This document shows, one piece after another, positions 24,955 through 33,000 of a stretch of 42,251 nucleotides of DNA; within the stretch, counting starts at the first letter, position 1; each line of letters opens with the position of its first letter. Source of the stretch: Defluviitaleaceae bacterium (GTDB lineage Bacteria > Bacillota > Clostridia > Lachnospirales > WQUN01); the NCBI GenBank assembly GCA_009781725.1, contig WQVF01000030.1:1-42251 (forward strand), given 5' to 3'. The notes below the pieces were generated by a model, which saw nothing but the letters and a program-made list of their open reading frames with translations, made no database searches and was not told the origin of the DNA. The translations under genes were made by a program, and so were the position numbers.

Positions 24955-24960
24955 CCATAT
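24944..24960 (+). promoter_or_regulatory. Candidate ArsR operator over the -10 box
   Basis: ATATG-N7-CATAT is a 5-bp dyad centred on the TATAAT box. ArsR/SmtB repressors bind AT-rich dyads in such positions. The assignment is by position and symmetry only. Confidence 0.45.
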
Positions 24961-24990
24961 ATCGAAATTATTGAATATGAGGTGAGGACA

Positions 24991-25347
24991 TTGCACAAAT
25001 CTCATTTAAAAAACGCCAGTATATTCAAGGCGTTCTGCGACGAAACAAGACTACTGGCATTATCTCTGCTTCAAAGGGGTGAAAAATGCGCTTGTGAGCT
25101 CTTGCTGCAGGTAAATGTCAGCCAGTCTACCCTATCACATCACATGAAAATCCTCGTAGAAAGCGGCGTTGTGACATCGCGAAAAGAAGGCAAGTGGATG
25201 TATTACTCAATCAACGAAGCCGGATGCGAAAAGGCCATAGCACTGCTTAAAAATCTTACAAGTCTAGAGTCAAATCAAACCCAAAATAAGGAGTGTTGTG
25301 CATGGCTAAAGAATGTTGTTCCCAAACTAGCACATCAACAAGATTAG
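24991..25347 (+). CDS. ArsR/SmtB-family transcriptional regulator
   Basis: The TTG at 24991 is preferred because GGTGAGG lies just upstream; an ATG at 24946 lies inside the promoter and lacks a site. The 118-aa product has IFKAFCDETRLLALSLL, then CAC (C33, C35) in the alpha-3 position of the ELCVCDL metal motif, and the winged helix VSQSTLSHHMKILVESGVV. It ends with a cysteine-rich tail (ECCAW). The cysteines point to sensing a thiophilic metal or metalloid. Its last 46 bp overlap hgcA. ArsR-like genes adjoin hgcAB in some known methylators. Confidence 0.85.
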   Translation: MHKSHLKNASIFKAFCDETRLLALSLLQRGEKCACELLLQVNVSQSTLSHHMKILVESGVVTSRKEGKWMYYSINEAGCEKAIALLKNLTSLESNQTQNKECCAWLKNVVPKLAHQQD

Positions 25348-26351
25348 AACCCGCCCCAAGCAAGGATGGCATAACCAAAGCATCAACTTCTCTCACTACC
25401 TGTGATATTTTCGGTGCATGGAAAGCACGCTGGGGCATAGGCCGCACGAACTACACTGTTGAACCGGGGCTTTACTCCATAGGCAGCCCAGATGGTGAGT
25501 CTCCTGTTTTGGTAAGTGCCAACTACAAGCTGACCTTCGATGTGCTCCGCAAAAACCTTACAGAACTGGATTGCTGGCTTTTGATTTTGGATACCAAGGG
25601 CGTCAATGTATGGTGTGCAGCCGGGGAAGGTACCTTCGGTACAGATGAACTGGTAAATCGCATAGAATCCGTCAGGCTTTCCGATGTAATAAGCCATAGA
25701 AAACTAATATTGCCCCAGCTAGGAGCACCAGGTATAAACGCCCATGAAATAGCACAGCGCACAGGCTTCTCAGTGACCTATGGCCCCGTCAGAGCCGAGG
25801 ATATACAGGGATATATTACAGCAGGATGTAATGCAACGAAAGAAATGCGTCGTGTGAATTTTAATTTTATCGACAGACTTAAGCTAATACCTATGGAGTT
25901 AGTCCCCGCCATGAAAATGACTTTACCCATCATGGGTGCATTGCTTATCACAAACCAATTTGCAAAACGGCCCTTCGGAAAAGCTGATATCGCGGCTTAT
26001 GCCGGAGCAATACTCACAGGCTCTGTTATTACTCCGATGCTGCTCCCTTATATCCCCGGCAAAGCTTTTTCGTGGAAGGGCTGGATTGCAGGGCTTTTAG
26101 GCACTGTAGGGATATTGGGTAAGTCCAAAGGATTTAAGAAAGGTAATCGACTGATGTCCGCAGGACAATTATTATTGTTCCCGGCACTTTCTTCATATCT
26201 TGCTCTCAACTTCACAGGCAGCACCACATATACATCCCCCTCCGGTGTTAAAAAGGAAATGGAAATAGCAATGCCCCTTATTATCGCGGCTGGTATCGCA
26301 GGGGGAATTATAATGCTTGGCTCCTACCTTTTCGGAAGGAGGAGTAAGTAG
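25302..26351 (+). CDS. hgcA: Mercury methylation corrinoid protein HgcA
   Basis: The ATG at 25302 has AAGGAG 8 nt upstream, inside arsR. The product is 349 aa, near the usual length. The corrinoid-binding domain holds the cap-helix motif NVWCAAGEGTFGT (102-114), with Cys105 as the predicted axial cobalt ligand. The published motif ends in Lys; here it is Glu109. The C-terminal half has five membrane segments (from about residue 205), ending SYLFGRRSK. HgcA is thought to pass a methyl group from a corrinoid to Hg(II) in the membrane. The corrinoid protein of acetyl-CoA synthase shares the fold but lacks these membrane helices and this neighbour. Confidence 0.93.
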   Translation: MAKECCSQTSTSTRLEPAPSKDGITKASTSLTTCDIFGAWKARWGIGRTNYTVEPGLYSIGSPDGESPVLVSANYKLTFDVLRKNLTELDCWLLILDTKGVNVWCAAGEGTFGTDELVNRIESVRLSDVISHRKLILPQLGAPGINAHEIAQRTGFSVTYGPVRAEDIQGYITAGCNATKEMRRVNFNFIDRLKLIPMELVPAMKMTLPIMGALLITNQFAKRPFGKADIAAYAGAILTGSVITPMLLPYIPGKAFSWKGWIAGLLGTVGILGKSKGFKKGNRLMSAGQLLLFPALSSYLALNFTGSTTYTSPSGVKKEMEIAMPLIIAAGIAGGIIMLGSYLFGRRSK

Positions 26352-26638
26352 TGACGACCCATAGATATTTAGAAGATGTAACGACCCTTGCCCTAGATAC
26401 GGACAAATGCACGGGCTGCGGCCTTTGCGAAGCTGTCTGTCCACATGGAGTCTTTGAAATAAGCAATAAAAAAGCATCTCTGACTGACAAAGATACCTGT
26501 ATGGAATGTGGTGCCTGCGCCCTCAATTGCCCAACAAAAGCAGTAACGGTAAATGCAGGAGTTGGCTGCGCGGCGGCATTTATATATGGCTGGCTTACAG
26601 GGGGCGAGGCAAAATGCGGCTGCAGCACGAGTGCATAA
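26351..26638 (+). CDS. hgcB: Mercury methylation ferredoxin HgcB
   Basis: The GTG at 26351 uses GGAGGAG 7 nt upstream and overlaps the last base of the hgcA stop. The 95-aa product has two 4Fe-4S motifs: CTGCGLCEAVCP (C20, C23, C26, C30) and CMECGACALNCP (C50, C53, C56, C60). After them come Cys73 in GVGCAAAF and a terminal KCGCS (C89, C91). The extra cysteine and the C-terminal cysteine pair are hallmarks of HgcB compared with ordinary 2[4Fe-4S] ferredoxins. It reduces the cobalt of HgcA and may deliver Hg(II). Confidence 0.93.
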   Translation: MTTHRYLEDVTTLALDTDKCTGCGLCEAVCPHGVFEISNKKASLTDKDTCMECGACALNCPTKAVTVNAGVGCAAAFIYGWLTGGEAKCGCSTSA

Positions 26639-26672
26639 AAAGGGGCTGCATTGTAAAGAATGCCATAACATC

Positions 26673-26716
26673 AAGGCTCGTCATCCCGGATTAAATCCGG
26701 GATGACGGGCTTTTTA
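26673..26716 (+). terminator. Terminator of the hgc operon, a CGTCATCCCGGA-type palindrome
   Basis: A near-perfect stem of about 18 bp with a short loop is followed by five Ts. Its core, CGTCATCCCGGAT and its inverse, is of a palindrome kind seen widely between bacterial genes. Confidence 0.82.
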
Positions 26717-26751
26717 GTGTAAATTAACGTGACAGCCCCTTCTATATTACT

Positions 26752-27420
26752 TTACTGCTGCCAGTAATCTTCTCTTCTTTTCTTCCTTCTCTTCTTACCC
26801 GGTTTATCCCGCACAACTACTTCATCAATAATCCACGCCACCACAAAAACTAGTAACGCATAACTCCACGGAATAAAGAACAGGCCTAAAATAACAAATA
26901 CTCCCCCTGCAACCCCGTACACGGATATACGTAGCTTCCCGTTTTTGACAAAGCCAGCAATTTCTTCCAGCACCCAAGCCCCGATAAATACAACCCAGCC
27001 TGGATGCCACAAGCCATGTACAAAGCCCAAGAATAAATAAACCAGTACCGCGACGGGATAAATGGCATTGGACAACTCTAAATGAAAACCGCCTCTTATA
27101 CCGAGGTCTCTATCCAACTCGAAGATGCCATCATCGTCCTCGTAGTCATCTACATCCCCCCAATGGCCTACTCGGATATCGAAGGGGCCTGATTTATGTT
27201 GCTGTACATTGCTCTTGGCGGGTTCAGGTTCTTTAAGCAAATAATCTGTAGACACATTCAAAACCCCGCTAAGGGCTACGATGCTTGCAACATCAGGTGC
27301 GACTGCCCCAGACTCCCAATCTGCAATGGTCATAGTAGAACGATTCATACTCGCTGCCAGTTGGTCCTGGGTAAGGCCTCGCTGAGCGCGCAAACTTTGG
27401 ATTTTTTCGCCTATAGTCAC
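26752..27420 (-). CDS. XRE-family HTH regulator with membrane-spanning C terminus
   Basis: The 222-aa product has an HTH domain in residues 1-62 (GEKIQSLRAQRGLTQDQLAASM...). An acidic linker with YEDDDG (about 95) is followed by about four hydrophobic segments in residues 119-208 and a basic tail (KKRRKKRR). A DNA-binding domain tied to the membrane suggests direct sensing of the envelope. ATG 27420 follows an AAGGAGG. It converges on hgcB. Confidence 0.78.
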   Translation of the reverse strand: MTIGEKIQSLRAQRGLTQDQLAASMNRSTMTIADWESGAVAPDVASIVALSGVLNVSTDYLLKEPEPAKSNVQQHKSGPFDIRVGHWGDVDDYEDDDGIFELDRDLGIRGGFHLELSNAIYPVAVLVYLFLGFVHGLWHPGWVVFIGAWVLEEIAGFVKNGKLRISVYGVAGGVFVILGLFFIPWSYALLVFVVAWIIDEVVVRDKPGKKRRKKRREDYWQQ

Positions 27421-27452
27421 TAAGAAACCTCCTTAAATGGAATTTACGTCCA

Positions 27453-27650
27453 TTATAAATAGGCTGCAGCTAAACTACAAGCAATTTCGGGATATTCTCT
27501 AAGCTCTACTGCTGCGTTTGCATCCTCTGCAATAAGCAACACTGCCGCAATTACGGCAATCAAAAATATCAAGGCCAGAATCCTGTACAAAATCTCCCTA
27601 AAAGAGAAAGGCCCCTTCCCCATGGTGTCACCAGGCTTGTTGTCAGGCAT
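27453..27650 (-). CDS. Small single-span membrane protein
   Basis: The ATG at 27650 has GGAGGAG just upstream; a longer frame to 27713 lacks a site. The 65-aa product has a charged N terminus, one membrane segment (about 22-41) and a short tail. It lies 32 bp before the HTH-membrane gene, same strand, so probably one operon. Family not recognised. Confidence 0.55.
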   Translation of the reverse strand: MPDNKPGDTMGKGPFSFREILYRILALIFLIAVIAAVLLIAEDANAAVELREYPEIACSLAAAYL

Positions 27651-27751
27651 ATGTACTCCTCCAAAAAACAGCTCTTCGACTTCTTTTATATTGAAAGTAT
27701 AGTAGGGTATCATTGTATTGCCAACTTACGTTTTTGTGACAAAAAAATATT

Positions 27752-27792
27752 TTGCATGGTATCTTGCATTATATTATACCATGTGATATGCT
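27752..27792 (+). promoter_or_regulatory. PadR promoter/operator region
   Basis: The dyad ATGGTAT-N13-ATACCAT (27756-27782) is a fair PadR-type operator. TTGCAT at 27764-27769 and TATGCT at 27787-27792, 17 bp apart, form a candidate promoter partly under it. The exact -35 and -10 are not certain. Confidence 0.5.
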
Positions 27793-27835
27793 GTATCCAG
27801 CAAGACAATATACCACGCAATGAAAGGAGGAGCTC

Positions 27836-28144
27836 ATGACTGCACAGTTGAAGAAAGGAACCCTGGAGCTATGTGTGCTCAGCTTGCTTTCCAAAGCTGA
27901 TCGATACGGCTTCGAGCTGGTGGGGGCAATTTCAGCCCAGATACAAATCTCTGAGGGCACTATTTACCCCCTGATGAAACGGATAAAAGATGAAGGCTAT
28001 GTAACTACCTACCTTCAGGAATCACCGGAAGGCCCACCACGAAAATATTACCGCATTACCCAAAGTGGCCGTAACTCCTTAAAAACCATGGAAGAAGAAT
28101 GGCGAAACCTATCAGCAGGTATTAATAAAATTCTGGAGGGATAA
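27836..28144 (+). CDS. PadR-family transcriptional regulator
   Basis: The 102-aa product has the PadR winged helix: KKGTLELCVLSLLSKADRYG, then SEGTIYPLMKRIKDEGYV, then PPRKYYRITQSG. AAAGGAGG precedes ATG 27836. PadR genes next to DUF1700/DUF4097 genes are common in Bacillota; the partner follows after 66 bp. Confidence 0.88.
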   Translation: MTAQLKKGTLELCVLSLLSKADRYGFELVGAISAQIQISEGTIYPLMKRIKDEGYVTTYLQESPEGPPRKYYRITQSGRNSLKTMEEEWRNLSAGINKILEG

Positions 28145-28210
28145 TGGGAAAAATACGCTTTTATTTTTCTCACGTCAAAATAAAAACGCCGATGAAGGAG
28201 GCATGAAATT

Positions 28211-29416
28211 ATGAGGAAGCATGAATTTATAAACGAATTAACAAGGGCACTGTCACAAGTAGACCCACAAACCCAGCGGGAAATTATCGCGGATATAAAC
28301 GAGCACTTTGCAGAAGGAGCCAGCCAAGGCCTTTCCGAAGAAGAAATTTGTAGGAATCTCGGACAACCCAGCCAGATTGCGGAGCAAGTATTGGAGGAAT
28401 TAAAATCAAGTGGCGGCCAAAGGAGCTACAACCACTATCAAGACAGCGGCAACCTCTTTGAGTCAATCGGAGATTTAGTCGGCAATGTAGGCGATTTTGT
28501 AAGCAGCATTGTCGGCGACATAGGTAACAACAACGATTTCGACACCTTCTCAAAAATTGATGATTATCCAGATGATTTTTCCAATTTTAACGAAACCACC
28601 CGGGTGCGAGGCGGCTATGAAATCAATATTGAAGAAACCATAGCCGATGTACGAAGCTTAGATGTTGACCTTAGCTGTTGCGAACTAATGATACGCCCCG
28701 CTCCACAAGGAGAAATGGCGCGGGTAGCCATCAAAGGCCGGAGCAGATACGATAATTTTCAGATAGAAAATAGAAATGGACGCTTATTTATTGCACAAAA
28801 ACACCCGAAATTTCGGTTCGAAATATTAAGTTTTAGAACCAAGATTAAAGCAATGGTCTATCTCCCTGCCAATTTTAATGGGGAAATAAAAGTTAGAGTC
28901 AGTGCCGGTAATATTAAGCTTGCCAATCTTTGCGGCAATTTGGACCTAAATGCATCCGCCGGTTCCATTACTATAGATATGCACAGAGGGGAATATGCTC
29001 GTCTGCGCTCTTCTGCAGGGGGTATAAGGCTTGCTCATTGCGGGATAATCGACATTGACGCAAAATCCTCTGCCGGGGCTGTTAGTGTAGAGGGGCAGGG
29101 AGTAGGCAATCTTAACTTGGATTCCTCCGCAGGTGAAATCAATGTACGGGTGATAAAGCTTGGAGGCGAAACCAAACTGTCCAGCTCTGCCGGTACCATC
29201 AAGCTAGAGGCACAGGAGGTTATGGGCAATATTACGGCAAGGGCCTCCGCAGGGGGAATCACCATGCGACTGCCAAGAGATGTAAATTGCCGCATTGATG
29301 TAAAAAAGCCCAGTCTTGGTGTATTTGAAAATTATCTAATGGGCAATCCCAACTCACCATATGTAATACGGGCATCTGCCAGTGTAGGGTCGATAAGATT
29401 TGAGGCATTGGATTAG
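28211..29416 (+). CDS. DUF1700 / DUF4097 protein (adhesin-like beta-solenoid)
   Basis: The 401-aa product starts at ATG 28211 with GAAGGAGG upstream. Residues 1-65 match the DUF1700/HAAS helical domain (MRKHEFINELTRALSQVD), and residues 140-390 the DUF4097 beta repeat: SAGNIKLANL, SAGSITIDM, SAGGIRLAH, SSAGAVSVEG, SAGEINVRV and SAGTIKLEA. There is no signal peptide or clear membrane segment. It is probably regulated by the PadR gene upstream. Confidence 0.83.
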   Translation: MRKHEFINELTRALSQVDPQTQREIIADINEHFAEGASQGLSEEEICRNLGQPSQIAEQVLEELKSSGGQRSYNHYQDSGNLFESIGDLVGNVGDFVSSIVGDIGNNNDFDTFSKIDDYPDDFSNFNETTRVRGGYEINIEETIADVRSLDVDLSCCELMIRPAPQGEMARVAIKGRSRYDNFQIENRNGRLFIAQKHPKFRFEILSFRTKIKAMVYLPANFNGEIKVRVSAGNIKLANLCGNLDLNASAGSITIDMHRGEYARLRSSAGGIRLAHCGIIDIDAKSSAGAVSVEGQGVGNLNLDSSAGEINVRVIKLGGETKLSSSAGTIKLEAQEVMGNITARASAGGITMRLPRDVNCRIDVKKPSLGVFENYLMGNPNSPYVIRASASVGSIRFEALD

Positions 29417-29427
29417 TAGCAAAAACA

Positions 29428-29455
29428 AAGGGGATGGCAATAGGCCATCCCCTTT
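29428..29455. terminator. Bidirectional terminator between convergent genes
   Basis: The stem AAAGGGGATGGC-AATA-GGCCATCCCCTTT lies between the DUF4097 gene and the minus-strand peptidase. The tail is AT-rich rather than a clean T tract. Confidence 0.7.
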
Positions 29456-29473
29456 ATACATACTCAGCAAGAT

Positions 29474-31168
29474 TTATTCGTATTCATATTCATATTCATA
29501 TTCATATTCATCATTATCATTACCCTGAGCAATAAGCGCAAGCACCGTCTCTAATGCATCCATACCTGGGAGGTTTCTGATTTGTGGTGTCACACCATGC
29601 TCTTCGATGGAGCGGCCATAATCATCTGTATGGGAGCCTATATCTACGCGCCATATAATACCTGTGTTGGGCAGGACTATATATACGTGATATCCAGCTG
29701 TTACACCAGATGTATTCTCACCAACAACCGTTGCAAAGCCTGAGCTTATAGCCAGCATAGCTGCCGCAACAGAAGCGGACATAGACATCTCGTCCACCAA
29801 CAGCCATATTTCACCTTCAAAAGGTATCCGCATTTCATCAGGGATTGCATCCGGGTTTACGAGCTCCTGGGAAACAAGTACATAACTCAACCGCTCATAA
29901 TCATCTGGGTGGAACTGCACAAGACCACGTTGGCTTACAACGTCACTGATTGGATGGATTCCGGCATAGAACGCCTCCTCAGCAATGCCAAGTGACAGGA
30001 ATAATTGCAAGTATGCATCCATAACTGCAACGGCGGTTTCACCACCAGCAAAGAATTGATAACTGTTTAGGTGAGCAGCTTCTCGTACAAGGGGGATATA
30101 GATTGCCTGTACAAAATAAGACATGTCGCCACCAAGATTGCCTCTGATGTCAAGGATTAGATGGTCAAAATCCTGAACCTCCCGCAAAAACGGCACAGTA
30201 GTCAGATTATCGAATATCCGGCATGCCATAAATGAATTGATTCGCAAATATGCAACTTCATCTGGGACAAGAATTTCCGTAACAATATTGCCTGGGACTT
30301 CCGGCCATCCGGCGTCTTCGGCATGTAAGTCAAACTCATATTCTCCATAAAACCATACTGCTCTTGGATCTACGTACGCGCCATGGGTCGTACGGATTTG
30401 TGCCCGGTTATACTCTGATACAAAGGGACTATGGTATCCTCTTTGGGTAACCGTAAGGAGTGTCCTATACATGATGATATCCCGCGCGCCTAAGTGCCCA
30501 ATCCCTTGGAAAGGTGCCTGGAAGGAGAAGACAATCAGAGAAATCAGGTAATTGGCGGCAACCGAGCGAGGCTCGTCACAGTCACGGATTGGGAAATGCT
30601 CGGGAAGATACGGCACCGTAATGGGCAGCATATTTTCAATAATGTATCTGTGCTCAGCTACATGCTCTTCAAAGTTTATACCCAAACGTCTGTATAGCAC
30701 ATTGTCCCATGCAGAGTTGGCCAATGTAAATTCTATCATGTAATCAAAATCCACAAGGGCGATATCCCTTGCTTCCTCTGTCAGCTCAAGGACTATCATT
30801 TCAACTGCGTCAGCGGCATTTGACAGAAGAATAATATCATCCATGGTAATAAATGCACGATTACTTATCATGATGACTCCATGCTCCAGTGTCATAGGGA
30901 CACTGTTTACATAGGCATGGGTTTCGTTTGCAAACAATACAATGGTGGTATCGTCAACAGTAATGAGAATGGCTCTGTACTCATGAACCCATTCTACTTC
31001 AGCACCAACCTCTTCTACAAAGAACTGCCTGATAGGTACCAAATCCAACGTCGCTGCCGGAGCGGTGTCTGCCATTACAATGGCAGATGGCACTAGTGCT
31101 ACCATGGATATTACCATTGCAACAGATAACACCATGGCCACGATAATTTTTGTAACTTTCCTCTTCAT
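29474..31168 (-). CDS. Exported S41-type peptidase-like protein with stalk-like N-terminal domain
   Basis: The ATG at 31168 has AAGGAGG upstream; the frame to 31216 is unlikely. The 564-aa product begins with a signal peptide (about 1-33). Residues 40-130 look like a stalk/copper amine oxidase N-terminal-like domain. The C-terminal part has DHLILDIRGNLGG and WLLVDEMSMSASVAAAM, the conserved blocks of S41 (C-terminal processing) peptidases with a candidate catalytic Ser in MSMSAS. I cannot place the partner lysine. It ends in a run of Glu-Tyr pairs encoded by a hexanucleotide repeat. Confidence 0.77.
   Translation of the reverse strand: MKRKVTKIIVAMVLSVAMVISMVALVPSAIVMADTAPAATLDLVPIRQFFVEEVGAEVEWVHEYRAILITVDDTTIVLFANETHAYVNSVPMTLEHGVIMISNRAFITMDDIILLSNAADAVEMIVLELTEEARDIALVDFDYMIEFTLANSAWDNVLYRRLGINFEEHVAEHRYIIENMLPITVPYLPEHFPIRDCDEPRSVAANYLISLIVFSFQAPFQGIGHLGARDIIMYRTLLTVTQRGYHSPFVSEYNRAQIRTTHGAYVDPRAVWFYGEYEFDLHAEDAGWPEVPGNIVTEILVPDEVAYLRINSFMACRIFDNLTTVPFLREVQDFDHLILDIRGNLGGDMSYFVQAIYIPLVREAAHLNSYQFFAGGETAVAVMDAYLQLFLSLGIAEEAFYAGIHPISDVVSQRGLVQFHPDDYERLSYVLVSQELVNPDAIPDEMRIPFEGEIWLLVDEMSMSASVAAAMLAISSGFATVVGENTSGVTAGYHVYIVLPNTGIIWRVDIGSHTDDYGRSIEEHGVTPQIRNLPGMDALETVLALIAQGNDNDEYEYEYEYEYE
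29477..29512 (-). repeat. Hexanucleotide repeat encoding a C-terminal (Glu-Tyr) tail
   Basis: Six TTCATA-type units (first and last differ slightly) give the EYEYEYEYEYE end of the S41-like protein. Slippage by whole units would keep the frame, so it would change tail length and not switch the gene off. Confidence 0.85.
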
Positions 31169-31228
31169 TGTTGCCTCCTTATTATTTCTGCCGATTGTAG
31201 GCAGAATCATTTGCATAACTATATTACC

Positions 31229-31900
31229 CTATATATCGGGCAATTGCCAATTAATTGCCTCTTGCCCGCTTTGCAACAAAAATTCATTGGTCTTGGAAAA
31301 ATGCCGACATCCAAAAAATCTTCCCCCTGCCAGTGGGCTGGGATGCGCCGCATTCAAAACCAAATGTTTTGGATTATCAATAAGCCGCCCCTTGGCTTGG
31401 GCATCTTTGCCCCATAATAGGAAAACCATAGGGGTAGGCCTATCATTTAGATGATACATCACCGTGTCAGTAAACTGCTCCCAACCTTGGCGTGCATGGC
31501 TGCGGCTACGCCGGGCTTCTACAGTAAGCACTGTGTTAAGAAGCATAACACCCTGCTTGGCCCAATGCACCAAATGCCCGTTATTGGGAATAGTACAGTC
31601 CAGGTCATCCTTCAATTCCTTATAAATATTGGCTAGTGACGGCGGCGTCCTAGCCCCCGGCAGGACAGAAAAGGCCAGCCCATGAGCCTCACCAGGATTT
31701 ATATATGGGTCTTGCCCGACAATAACTGCCTTAACATTGCTGTAGGGTGTGAGCTTTAATGCATTAAAAATATCATGCATATTTGGATAAATTGTACGGG
31801 TAGAATAGGCGTTCTTTAAGAAGGCGCGGAGTTTGATGTAATATTCTTTATCATACTCCTCCGCCAGAATCTCGTCCCAGTCATTATGTAATTTAACCAT
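31229..31900 (-). CDS. ung: Uracil-DNA glycosylase, family 1
   Basis: ATG 31900 has GGAGAG 7 nt upstream; an ATG at 31915 would add five residues. The 223-aa product has VGQDPYINPGEAHGLAFSV (catalytic Asp in GQDPY), LLLNTVLTV-like HHLLNT equivalent VMLLNTVLTV, and HPSPLAGGRFFGCRHFS (catalytic His). It removes uracil from DNA at the start of base excision repair. A Glu replaces the usual Gln in PGQAHG. Confidence 0.92.
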   Translation of the reverse strand: MVKLHNDWDEILAEEYDKEYYIKLRAFLKNAYSTRTIYPNMHDIFNALKLTPYSNVKAVIVGQDPYINPGEAHGLAFSVLPGARTPPSLANIYKELKDDLDCTIPNNGHLVHWAKQGVMLLNTVLTVEARRSRSHARQGWEQFTDTVMYHLNDRPTPMVFLLWGKDAQAKGRLIDNPKHLVLNAAHPSPLAGGRFFGCRHFSKTNEFLLQSGQEAINWQLPDI

Positions 31901-32009
31901 CAATACACTCTCCATAGCTATCTTTATAGCTCAATTTTACTCGAATTATTAGAGTTTGACAAACCCTTGTAAACCCTTCAAAATATCGAAAAGCTAGAGG
32001 GGGCCCCAT

Positions 32010-32359
32010 ATGTACAACTTTTCATTCCATGTAACTGCGGATGATTACCTTGAGTTTAACAAGCACCATAACTGGGCAATCTTTAAAACCCGAAAATTTA
32101 ATTATATTATCGTAACTACCATACTTATCTTAATCGGGTTTCTCCTTTTTGACATCCTGTTTCTCGCTGAGGAGTTTCGCATTGAGAATCTGGGCTTTAT
32201 TAGTATTTTGACTTTGATGATTCTCATAAACTTTATGCCGTCTATATATATGTGGGAGTAATGCAAGCGACCATACTTCCTAATTCTGCCTTTGAAAGCG
32301 AAGAACAAAAGCAGGAGTTTCTGGTGTTTATACGCAGCAAAAAGCCGGTAAAATATTGA
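32010..32359 (+). pseudogene. YcxB-like gene with internal deletion
   Basis: An intact first 76 residues (MYNFSFHVTADDYLEF...) are followed by an early stop at 32261. Downstream DNA to 32359, in another frame, matches the C-terminal end of the next gene (YIYVG...QATILPNSAFESEEQKQEF). Compared with that paralog, roughly 180 bp is missing and the frame is shifted. It is a degenerate tandem duplicate. Only the first fragment has a ribosome binding site. Confidence 0.78.
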
Positions 32360-32379
32360 AAATTTGAGGAGGTATACAG

Positions 32380-32910
32380 ATGTACAATTTTTCATTCCAC
32401 GTAACCGAGGCTGATTACTTAGAATTTAATAAGCAGCATAACCTTGCGAGCCTAAAGACCCAAAAATTTGTCCGCGTCATTAGAGTTATTTTACTTATCT
32501 TAATCGGGTTTCTTGTCTTTAGCACCGTGTTTATCGTTGATGAACCCCGAGTTGGGGATTTGGTTTTCTTTGGTTTTTTAGCCGCCTTCGTCATCTTCGG
32601 ATTCAAACCACTTACACTCTTGCTAGTAAGAGTGCAAATCCGGACAATAAAGAAACAGGGGAAGCTCCCATTCAACAAGGATGTGCAACTGCGGTTCGAT
32701 GAGGATAGTTACACAGAAATCACCGATGTATCCGAAACCAAAATGAAATATACCCCCCTGGAAAGGGTAGTAGAAGGGCCCAATGCAGTCTATATCTATG
32801 TGGGAGCAATACAGGCAACTTTAATCCCTAATGCTGCCTTTGAAAGTGAAGAGCAAAAGCAGGAATTTCTGGTGTTTATACGCAGTAGGAAACCGGTAAA
32901 AATCATGTAG
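32380..32910 (+). CDS. YcxB-like membrane protein
   Basis: The 176-aa product starts at ATG 32380 behind GAGGAGG. A short soluble N terminus, two membrane segments (about 33-52 and 60-84) and a soluble C-terminal domain (residues 95-176) fit the YcxB-like family. The end, AIQATLIPNAAFESEEQKQEF, is typical. Function is unknown. The upstream fragment is its truncated duplicate. Confidence 0.75.
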   Translation: MYNFSFHVTEADYLEFNKQHNLASLKTQKFVRVIRVILLILIGFLVFSTVFIVDEPRVGDLVFFGFLAAFVIFGFKPLTLLLVRVQIRTIKKQGKLPFNKDVQLRFDEDSYTEITDVSETKMKYTPLERVVEGPNAVYIYVGAIQATLIPNAAFESEEQKQEFLVFIRSRKPVKIM

Positions 32911-32939
32911 TGGGTTTTGTCATTTTGGTCAAAGCCGCT
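32911..32939. repeat. 29-bp dispersed repeat, copy 2
   Basis: Follows the YcxB-like stop codon directly. It matches 12377-12405 at 27 of 29 positions, same orientation on the plus strand. Confidence 0.6.
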
Positions 32940-32959
32940 TTTATCCGGTTTGGAATGTA

Positions 32960-32991
32960 AATGGGGCCATCTCACGCGAGACGGCCCCATT
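32960..32991. terminator. Hairpin between YcxB-like gene and rhamnosidase gene
   Basis: The arms AATGGGGCC and GGCCCCATT enclose a partly paired middle; it lies between convergent genes and probably ends both transcripts. Confidence 0.6.
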
Positions 32992-33000
32992 CAAAATTAT

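Noticed and set aside
25302-26351. Acetyl-CoA synthase corrinoid protein (CdhD/AcsC-type)
   Set aside because: The five C-terminal membrane segments, NVWCAAG motif and adjacent ferredoxin with Cys73 and CGC fit HgcA; no acetyl-CoA synthase genes lie nearby.
29477-29512. Phase-variable on/off switch
   Set aside because: The unit is six bases, so slippage keeps the frame and only changes tail length.
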